DNA from: Bacteroidota bacterium
GTDB lineage: Bacteria; Bacteroidota; Bacteroidia; Bacteroidales; Prolixibacteraceae
Direction: 5' to 3'
Length of the DNA stretch: 21,950 nucleotides
NCBI GenBank assembly: GCA_023393265.1
Contig: JAEWME010000404.1
Location: forward strand, 1 to 21,950
This document shows positions 14,304 to 20,491 of this stretch, in pieces. Numbering within the stretch: the stretch's first letter is position 1; every line of letters begins with the position of its first letter. The notes under the pieces are model-generated. The model made no database searches. It saw only the letters and a list, made by a program, of their open reading frames with translations, and had not been told where the DNA came from. A program made the translations under genes and the position numbers.

Positions 14304-16145
14304 ATGGAAGCAACACCGTTTGTTTGGCCTTTTGTAATAGGACTTTTGTTCATTTGTAGCTTTTTGATTGTTATTACGGGAATATGGATATCGAGCCTGT
14401 CTTCAATCGACAAAAGCCGGATCGCCCACAGTATATTCAGCCTAAAAAGCGTGTTTGCGATTCGGGAGGTCGTTATGGAGTCGTTGCTTCACCGAAAGAT
14501 TTTCAGGAAAAATCCGGTTCTGGGTTACATGCACATGAGCTTGGCTTTTGGCTGGTTTTTACTTATCATGGTTGGTCACATCGAAGCATGCAATTACTAC
14601 CACAGTTTTTCTGTTCCAACTTATAAGGCGATTTTCTTCAGGTTTTTTGCTCCCGAAGCTCCTGTTTCACTTTCGCAAAAAGCATTGTCAGGAATAATGG
14701 ATCTTTTGCTGGTTTTCATTCTTTCCGGCGTAGCACTTGCCTATTACAAGCGATTCAACAGCAGAATGTTTGGGATGAAGAAGACCACACAACTGAAAAC
14801 CGGGGACCGAATCGCACTGATTGCACTGTGGTTGATTTTCCCATTACGTTTTTTTGCTGAAAGCATTTCAGCAGGATTACACCAGAATGGAAGTTTTATC
14901 AGCCAACCTGTTGGAAATGCTTTGGCTACTGTTTTTCCGTTACAATCGGTTGAAATGCCACTTTGGTGGGCCTACTCCGGATCTCTGGCCGTGTTCTTTC
15001 TGGCATTGCCAGTTTCCAGATATATGCACATTCCTGTTGAAGTTGTTCTCATTTTTCTGCGAAACTATGGGATAAAAGCCAGAAAACGCATCGACGGTTT
15101 CTCGCGCATACAAATATACTCGTGTTCGCGGTGCGGCATTTGTCTCGATAGTTGCCAAATGACCCATGCAGCAATTAAAGAAACGCAATCGGTATATGTA
15201 CTGAAACAGATCAGAAACAAGAATTTAACTGACGAAAAACTATTTAATTGTCTGCTCTGCGGACGTTGCCAGGCTGACTGCCCTGTTGGACTCGATTTGA
15301 ACAATCTTCGTATTACGCAGAGAATCGAATCGACCAGAGAATATAACTCTTCGTATGATTACCTAAAGCAAAACCACGTTCCGGTTCAACCGGAAACTGA
15401 GGTAATCTATTTCGCCGGATGTATGACACACCTTACACCTTCAATCATCAAGTCGATGAAGGGTATTTTTGAGATTGCAGGAGTCAAATACTGGTTTATG
15501 GATGAAGAAAAGACTTCGTGCTGCGGTCGCCCTTTAATGAAAGTAGGCCAATATGAAGCTGCCCAAAAACTAATTGAATACAACCGAAAAATGATTTTAG
15601 CATCCGGGGCAAAAAAGTTGGTTGTGTCCTGCCCTATTTGTTACAAAGTATTCAACGAAGATTATTCACTCCCCGGTGTAGAAATACAGCACCACTCCGA
15701 ATTTCTACTTGGCTTAGTTGCAGAGAACCGGATTCCTGCATCCAAACAGCAGATAAAAGCAGTTTATCATGATCCTTGTGAACTTGGCCGGGGTAGCGGA
15801 ATTTACCACCAACCGAGGCTTTTACTTGACGAATATGTCGATTTGATCACTATAAAAAACGAAAAAGAGAAAGCACTTTGTTGTGGCGGTAGCTTGGGTA
15901 ATATCAAAATTTCATCAGAACAACGAAATCTGATCACAAATAAAGCAGTCGATGAATATCTCGTTTATCAACCTGAATTGTTAGTGACCGCGTGCCCGCT
16001 TTGTAAAAAGACATTCGCAAAAAACAAGCTAATAACAGTTCGTGACATCGCTGAAGTTGTTTATTCAAATATCAAGTTATTAAAAACAGAGACGAAAATT
16101 TCTGAATTTAGACACTCTAACAAAACATCATTTTCAAAATATTAA
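14304..16145 (+). CDS. Membrane Fe-S oxidoreductase (QmoC/HdrE plus HdrD-like fusion)
   Basis: This 613-residue protein combines three modules. Residues 1-250 hold about five hydrophobic helices (near 9-29, 74-91, 127-147, 168-184 and 223-240) of the nitrate-reductase-gamma/HdrE/QmoC type, with candidate haem-b histidines His77, His92, His193 and His242. Two cubane motifs follow: Cys274, 277, 280, 284 and Cys316, 319, 322, 326. Two complete CCG domains end the protein: Cys373, 406, 407, 443, 446, and Cys492, 526, 527, 564, 567. It should move electrons between the quinone pool and the soluble Hdr-like subunits. DsrM and DsrK, or HdrE and HdrD, carry these modules on separate chains. The last 25 or so residues are hydrophilic and have no motif. 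No terminator is evident downstream. Confidence 0.88.
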   Translation: MEATPFVWPFVIGLLFICSFLIVITGIWISSLSSIDKSRIAHSIFSLKSVFAIREVVMESLLHRKIFRKNPVLGYMHMSLAFGWFLLIMVGHIEACNYYHSFSVPTYKAIFFRFFAPEAPVSLSQKALSGIMDLLLVFILSGVALAYYKRFNSRMFGMKKTTQLKTGDRIALIALWLIFPLRFFAESISAGLHQNGSFISQPVGNALATVFPLQSVEMPLWWAYSGSLAVFFLALPVSRYMHIPVEVVLIFLRNYGIKARKRIDGFSRIQIYSCSRCGICLDSCQMTHAAIKETQSVYVLKQIRNKNLTDEKLFNCLLCGRCQADCPVGLDLNNLRITQRIESTREYNSSYDYLKQNHVPVQPETEVIYFAGCMTHLTPSIIKSMKGIFEIAGVKYWFMDEEKTSCCGRPLMKVGQYEAAQKLIEYNRKMILASGAKKLVVSCPICYKVFNEDYSLPGVEIQHHSEFLLGLVAENRIPASKQQIKAVYHDPCELGRGSGIYHQPRLLLDEYVDLITIKNEKEKALCCGGSLGNIKISSEQRNLITNKAVDEYLVYQPELLVTACPLCKKTFAKNKLITVRDIAEVVYSNIKLLKTETKISEFRHSNKTSFSKY

Positions 16146-16254
16146 CAAGTCAAACATCATTAGAGCGAAATCCATTTCATTTTGGGGAAACAATGTAATA
16201 ATAGTTGAACATATCCATTAACGATTTTTTTAATATAAGTTTTTTATAAAATTA

Positions 16255-16286
16255 CTTGACTTTTATATTTTCGTTTTATACTTTTG
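16255..16286 (+). promoter_or_regulatory. Strong Bacteroidota-type promoter of the exopolysaccharide locus
   Basis: CTTG (TTG at 16256-16258), a 20-base spacer and TACTTTTG (16279-16286) give an exact TAnnTTTG box at the ideal spacing. The flanks are very AT-rich. Predicted transcription starts near 16293, about 375 bases before the first gene, a leader length suited to antitermination control. Confidence 0.7.
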
Positions 16287-16667
16287 TAGATATAATTAGA
16301 ATTTTTACATTAAGAACATTCTATTATTACTTCCAAAGCACTTGCAGCGGACTGCTTGAAAAAGCAAAATATCCTGTAAAATTTTAATACAATAACCCAG
16401 GAAACTGTGGGTAACGGTAGGTTTACCTATGTCTTCGAGAGAAATAAACACCAACACAAATCATTACAAAACAACGATTTACTGATAAATCTAAATGCTG
16501 ATTAATTTCAGAAAAAAAAGTTGTTTTCCTAGAAATGATTGAAATAAAAGCAATCGAATCGAACCTAAATATGGTCTCTGGCTAAAGCAAACTGACCAAG
16601 AAACTGCATTACACTACTTCATTACATTTTTAAAATTATTTTTTTATAACCATTATTCAGCAAACCC
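16287..16667 (+). other. Long AT-rich leader of the exopolysaccharide locus
   Basis: No gene longer than a few codons is seen. The stretch holds a small hairpin TGCTT-GAAA-AAGCA (16353-16366), a stem ACCCA/TGGGT (16395-16399 with 16408-16412) and, directly after it, AACGGTAGG (16413-16421). The last contains CGGTAG, the core seen in ops elements recognised by the NusG paralog RfaH. A dyad TAGGT-TT-ACCTA (16419-16430) overlaps that site, and an 18-codon reading frame follows (16429-16485, beginning MSSREINTN). The position, between a promoter and an UpxY-type antiterminator locus, suggests a regulatory leader, but no specific element is proven. Confidence 0.45.
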
Positions 16668-16937
16668 ATGACAAGGAAAAGATTTGCAGAATCACAGATT
16701 TATAAAATTCTCCAAGAGAATCAAGCCGGAGTTTCAATTCCGGCATTAATAAAGAAATACGGCATCAGCCAGGCTACAATCTACAATTGGAGGGTAAAGT
16801 ACGGCAGCATGAATATTTCTGAAATTAACAGATTGAATGAACTACAAGAAGAAAATGACAGATTGAAAAGAATGTTTGCCGATTTAAGTCTTGAAAATTT
16901 GATTTTAAAGGGTAAATTGGAAAAATCGAGTAAATAG
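16668..16937 (+). CDS. Orphan IS3 OrfA-like HTH protein
   Basis: The 89-residue protein is a complete IS3-family OrfA-type polypeptide: an N-terminal HTH (RFAESQIYKILQENQAGVSI to about 25, then KYGISQATIYNWRVKYG, 30-46) and a leucine-zipper-like coiled coil (about 53-85, NELQEENDRLKRMFADLSLE). No OrfB with a DDE domain follows: the next 309 bases are AT-rich with stops in every frame, and I see no terminal inverted repeats or target duplication. It is therefore either an insertion-sequence remnant whose first gene survived intact, or a DNA-binding protein recruited to the locus. The open frame, intact coiled coil and place between promoter and UpxY gene make recruitment plausible, but that is inference. 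Confidence 0.75.
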   Translation: MTRKRFAESQIYKILQENQAGVSIPALIKKYGISQATIYNWRVKYGSMNISEINRLNELQEENDRLKRMFADLSLENLILKGKLEKSSK

Positions 16938-17246
16938 CAATGTTAATTCTTTGATTTATCTCACGATAGAAATAGCCCATTAATGCTATCAAATAACAGA
17001 TTACCAGAGATTAACACATTAGATACTTAGTTTCAAATCTCAATTATTCCTCAAGAAAATCGTAATAAAACATTAAATAAGTAAAGAGTCGGAAAATACC
17101 CATTGACTTTCATTTTTATCTACCTTAATTTTACTTTATAGAAAATTTATAAAAACGGATATAAAAAATTCTATAATTTTCTTAAAGAAAAGAAACTTTA
17201 GACTTTATTACCGTGTTCTATAAAGCAAACGAAAAAGGGTATTAAC
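16938..17246 (+). other. Non-coding AT-rich gap between the HTH and UpxY-like genes
   Basis: All frames are interrupted and no transposase remnant is recognisable. A weak hairpin ATAGC/GCTAT stands at 16972-16976 and 16985-16989. TTGACTTT (17103-17110), followed by TACTTTATAG (17132-17141), echoes the promoter at 16255-16286, but the boxes are 26 bases apart and the second is imperfect. I see no convincing terminator. Confidence 0.4.
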
Positions 17247-17795
17247 ATGATTCTCGAAAAACAAAAGTATCAATGGTATGCAATTTATACCAGGGCAAAT
17301 GGAGAAAAGAAGCTTCTTGATTATTTGCTTGAAAAAAAAATTGAATGCTATTTGCCTGTGAGAAAAGTGCTAAAACATTGGAGTGACAGAAAGAAATGGA
17401 TAGAAGAACCTTTATTTAAATGCTATTTATTTGTTAAAGTTAGTTACAAGGAATTTTTTGATGCACTCAACACGCCAGGTGCTGTTTGTTATGTCAGTTT
17501 TGGAGGAAAAGCACAAGCTATTCCTGAATATCAGATTAATAATATCCGTAAATTTCTGACACAAAGTGAGCATGAAGTAACTCTTAGTTATGAAAGAATC
17601 CAGAAAGGTGTGAACGTTGAAGTTTTGCATGGATCATTCAAAGGAGTTAAAGGAGAGGTGGCAAATATTTATGGACAGACAAGATTGGTTATCCGCATTG
17701 ATTCAATGAATTGCAGCCTGCAGGTCAATATTTCAAAAGATGAAGTCAGGCTGCTTGATGATCGCAAACCAGTAAAAAATTATGCAATCGCATAA
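17247..17795 (+). CDS. UpxY-type NusG paralog, transcription antiterminator
   Basis: The 182-residue protein has an N-terminal NusG domain (YQWYAIYTRANGEKKLLDYL, then IECYLPVRKVLKHWSDRKKWIEEPLF and CYLFVKVS, residues about 8-66). A C-terminal KOW-type segment follows (GVNVEVLHGSFKGVKGEV, about 121-138). In Bacteroides the UpxY proteins are encoded first in capsular loci and let RNA polymerase read through the leader of their own locus. Here it lies second, after the orphan HTH gene, and 223 bases before the priming transferase. It should act in the cytoplasm on the transcription complex of this operon. I see no UpxZ-like partner gene in the window. The symbol is left empty because locus-specific names do not transfer. 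Confidence 0.88.
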   Translation: MILEKQKYQWYAIYTRANGEKKLLDYLLEKKIECYLPVRKVLKHWSDRKKWIEEPLFKCYLFVKVSYKEFFDALNTPGAVCYVSFGGKAQAIPEYQINNIRKFLTQSEHEVTLSYERIQKGVNVEVLHGSFKGVKGEVANIYGQTRLVIRIDSMNCSLQVNISKDEVRLLDDRKPVKNYAIA

Positions 17796-17846
17796 AGCGT
17801 TCTAATTTCAGTATAAAAAATTCTAGTTTACACGAAAGCGTAATGG

Positions 17847-17863
17847 ATATATTCAGAATATAT
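17847..17863. promoter_or_regulatory. Perfect 17-base palindrome upstream of the priming transferase
   Basis: ATATATTC (17847-17854), a central A and GAATATAT (17856-17863) form a perfect dyad. It lies in the 223-base gap between the UpxY-like and glycosyltransferase genes, 155 bases before the start codon. An operator is possible, but AT-rich sequence produces such dyads by chance. Confidence 0.3.
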
Positions 17864-18018
17864 ATACTCATTTAAAATAAAATAGATATTTAAACAGGAA
17901 CAAAAGCAAGATAGAATTTTACTGTTTATTTAGAATATTTTCTAAAATAGGCTTAAAAAAAACTGGAATAACCGGCAAATTTACAGGTTCTTATCTTACA
18001 AATGTTATAATCGGCTAT

Positions 18019-19419
18019 ATGATAAAGGAAAGAGAACAAGTACTGGAAAAACTGAGTATCATGTTTCAGGTATTGCTCACCCTGATCTGTTTTTTTGGTG
18101 CAATGCGTATTACCAATGCCTTTTTCGAACCAATACAATGGCAATCAAGCCAATATAAAGTATTGGCATTTATTGTTGTGCTGCTTTGGGCTATCCTGCT
18201 TGATCAGTTCAGCCTTGGCCGGGTTGGTCGTCTGAAAATGTACTCGATCTCATTTATTGAATATATTACAATTATCATCGTTGGAAACATATTGCTGTTC
18301 GCTTCGATGGTTATTTTGGATTTTGGTTCTGTTTCCAGAATATCACTGGGTGTCTTTGCACTGTTAAATTTCGCAGTTCTCTATTCTTTCAAACACGTTC
18401 TTGCCAAGACAATGAAATATCTTAGGCGGGAAGGTATGAACAGCAGGTTGATTCTGATTATCGCGGACAAAGATTCAATCTATTTCATCGACAGGCTAAT
18501 CGAAACAAAGGACTGGGGTTACAGAATTTGGGCCATTATGTCGGATGATCAGGAAATTAGGGATGCCTATGGAAAAGAATATCTTACCATTCCTTACGAA
18601 AGTGACTTGTCGCTTGTAATTGACGACAGAGCTATTGATGAAGTATTTTATTGCAAAAGTTCTCTCGATCAAAACGAGATACAGCGCTACATATACTCTT
18701 GCGCTGAAGTAGGTGTTGTCTTCAGGATGCAATCTATGTTACTGAACTATGTGAAGATGCAATCGACACTTTCGTTCCTGAACCAGATGCCATTTCTGAC
18801 ATTCAGAAATACTCCGGACAACTATTTAGCTTTGAAGCTCAAGTCGATCATCGACTATTCTATTTCGCTTGGAGTTTTGCTAATGGCATCACCGGTGATG
18901 CTCACAATGGCAGCATTAATCAAAATGGATGGCGGACCTGTATTTTTTAAGCAAAAAAGAACCGGATTAAACGGACGGGAATTTATGTGTTATAAGTTCA
19001 GGACGATGGTTGTCAATGCAGAAAGTCTGAAAGAATCGCTGATGACACAAAATGAGCAGGATGGACCTGTATTCAAAATAAAGAATGATCCCCGTGTAAC
19101 AAAAATTGGACGTTTCCTGAGAAAAACTTCGTTAGACGAATTACCACAGTTTATTAATGTTTTGAAAGGTGACATGGCAATTGTTGGACCACGTCCTCCA
19201 ATTCCAGCTGAAGTAAAGCAATATAAACGCTGGCAGAACCGCCGTCTAAGCATGAAACCGGGAATTACCTGCATCTGGCAGGTTTCAGGGAGGAATAATA
19301 TTCCATTTGATCAATGGATGAAAATGGACATGCAATATATCGACACATGGTCGTTAAAACTTGACCTGTTGATTATTCTAAAAACAATCAGGGTTGTAAT
19401 AACTGGAGATGGACAGTAA
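18019..19419 (+). CDS. Priming polyprenyl glycosylphosphotransferase
   Basis: The 466-residue protein has the WbaP/WcaJ layout: four N-terminal hydrophobic helices (about 14-34, 47-64, 78-100, 108-125), a central Rossmann-like region (NSRLILIIADKDSIY, about 141-245), a re-entrant hydrophobic segment (about 280-300), and a bacterial sugar transferase domain to the end. Conserved motifs are FFKQKRTG (309-316), YKFRTM (325-330), LDELPQF with the Asp373-Glu374 pair (372-378), VGPRPP (389-394), and KPGITCIWQVSGR (413-425). It transfers a sugar phosphate from a nucleotide sugar to undecaprenyl phosphate on the inner membrane, starting exopolysaccharide repeat synthesis. Sugar specificity is unreadable; the C terminus (TIRVVITGDGQ) is typical of the family. 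Confidence 0.92.
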   Translation: MIKEREQVLEKLSIMFQVLLTLICFFGAMRITNAFFEPIQWQSSQYKVLAFIVVLLWAILLDQFSLGRVGRLKMYSISFIEYITIIIVGNILLFASMVILDFGSVSRISLGVFALLNFAVLYSFKHVLAKTMKYLRREGMNSRLILIIADKDSIYFIDRLIETKDWGYRIWAIMSDDQEIRDAYGKEYLTIPYESDLSLVIDDRAIDEVFYCKSSLDQNEIQRYIYSCAEVGVVFRMQSMLLNYVKMQSTLSFLNQMPFLTFRNTPDNYLALKLKSIIDYSISLGVLLMASPVMLTMAALIKMDGGPVFFKQKRTGLNGREFMCYKFRTMVVNAESLKESLMTQNEQDGPVFKIKNDPRVTKIGRFLRKTSLDELPQFINVLKGDMAIVGPRPPIPAEVKQYKRWQNRRLSMKPGITCIWQVSGRNNIPFDQWMKMDMQYIDTWSLKLDLLIILKTIRVVITGDGQ

Positions 19420-19560
19420 TAATCTATATTTTCAATTTAAATTTTCCATTTCTTATCAATTCAGCTTATATTCATATTAAAAACTAAGATACGGCACTTA
19501 TCAGCGATGACGGGTACCGGATATAATCACATTAACATTTAAACCTTAAGTAAATAAAGT

Positions 19561-20346
19561 ATGAGAAACTATTCACGATTGCTTATTGCCTTTGCTTTCA
19601 CTGTATTTTTATTTTCATGCCGGAGCAGTAAAGAACTGATATATTTAAAAGATTCAGGCAACAACGAAATCAGCCACGGTACACCGGCTGAATATGTTAT
19701 AAAATCCGGCGACATATTATACATCAGCATCAAATCAATTGACCCGGACATTAATATACTTTTTAATCCGGAAAATAATATGGAAGGAAGCCAGTATGGT
19801 CAGGGGTATATGAAATATACAACACCTAGTGGTGCTTATCTCTATGGTTATGAAGTTGATGCAGAAGGAAACGTAAAACTTCCTATGCTTGGCAAAATAA
19901 AGGTTTCCGGAGTAAACTTATCGCAAATCGAATCAGTTGTCCAGAAGAAAGCAGATGAATACCTGAAAGATGCTATTGTAAAAGTAAAATTATTGAACTT
20001 TAAAGTGACAGTTGCCGGAGAAGTAAAAAACCCCGGAACCTACTACAATTACAATAACTCAATCTCTGTGCTTGAAGCAATGGCAATGGCAAATGGCAAT
20101 ACTGATTTTGCGTCTATTAAGAAAGTAATGATCATCAGGTTGGTTCCTGAAGGCAAAAAAACATTCATTTTGGATCTCACTACTAAAAAATCATACTTAT
20201 CTGAAGCATTTTATCTTCAGCCTGACGATTACGTTATTGTTCAACCCGATCGCTACAAAAACTTCCAACTTAACAGTCAGGCGTATTCCATGCTTCTTTC
20301 GTCTCTTTCCGTGATGATTGCAGTGCTGGGTTTTGCGTTCAAATAA
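19561..20346 (+). CDS. Wza-like polysaccharide export lipoprotein
   Basis: The 261-residue protein starts with a lipoprotein signal ending LFSC, so Cys20 should be lipidated. A polysaccharide-export domain follows (EYVIKSGDILYISI at 44-57, AEGNVKLPMLGKIKVSG at 101-117), then one SLBB-type segment (FKVTVAGEVKNPGTYY at 147-162). A hydrophobic C-terminal helix (about 240-260, MLLSSLSVMIAVLGFAF) ends the protein. It is shorter than E. coli Wza, as usual in Bacteroidota. It should form the outer-membrane/periplasmic export channel working with the Wzc-like protein encoded next. The 141-base gap before it shows no confident promoter. Confidence 0.9.
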   Translation: MRNYSRLLIAFAFTVFLFSCRSSKELIYLKDSGNNEISHGTPAEYVIKSGDILYISIKSIDPDINILFNPENNMEGSQYGQGYMKYTTPSGAYLYGYEVDAEGNVKLPMLGKIKVSGVNLSQIESVVQKKADEYLKDAIVKVKLLNFKVTVAGEVKNPGTYYNYNNSISVLEAMAMANGNTDFASIKKVMIIRLVPEGKKTFILDLTTKKSYLSEAFYLQPDDYVIVQPDRYKNFQLNSQAYSMLLSSLSVMIAVLGFAFK

Positions 20347-20386
20347 TGTAATTAAATCCAAACATAAAGGCAATACATCGCATAGT

Positions 20387-20422
20387 GCAATTTATTAACT
20401 GACCATTATTAGGATAAATTGC
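20387..20422 (+). other. Hairpin between the Wza-like and Wzc-like genes
   Basis: GCAATTTAT (20387-20395) pairs perfectly with ATAAATTGC (20414-20422), nine pairs around an 18-base loop, with no T tract after it. A processing, stabilising or attenuating stem-loop adjusting the ratio of the two gene products is possible. Confidence 0.4.
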
Positions 20423-20491
20423 CGGACAGGAAAAAAAACGATTATCAATTTTAGGTTTAATAAATAAGTAGAATAATTAATACAAAACTAT

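Noticed and set aside
10524..16145. sHdr-type sulfur oxidation system combining the DsrE-like and Hdr-like genes
   Set aside because: The DsrE-like protein is exported and belongs to the glycosidase operon, a terminator separates the two groups, and no TusA or lipoate-binding protein gene is present.
11136..16145. Methanogenic CoM-CoB heterodisulfide reductase
   Set aside because: The surroundings are Bacteroidota in character, HdrA is minimal, the first CCG of the HdrB-like protein is incomplete, and no methanogenesis gene is seen.
17103..17141. Second promoter directly before the UpxY-like gene
   Set aside because: TTG and the TACTTTAT box are 26 bases apart and the box is imperfect, so it fails the usual 19-21-base spacing.
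16668..17246. Complete IS3-family insertion sequence
   Set aside because: Only OrfA is present; no OrfB, no DDE motif, no terminal inverted repeats and no target duplication were found.
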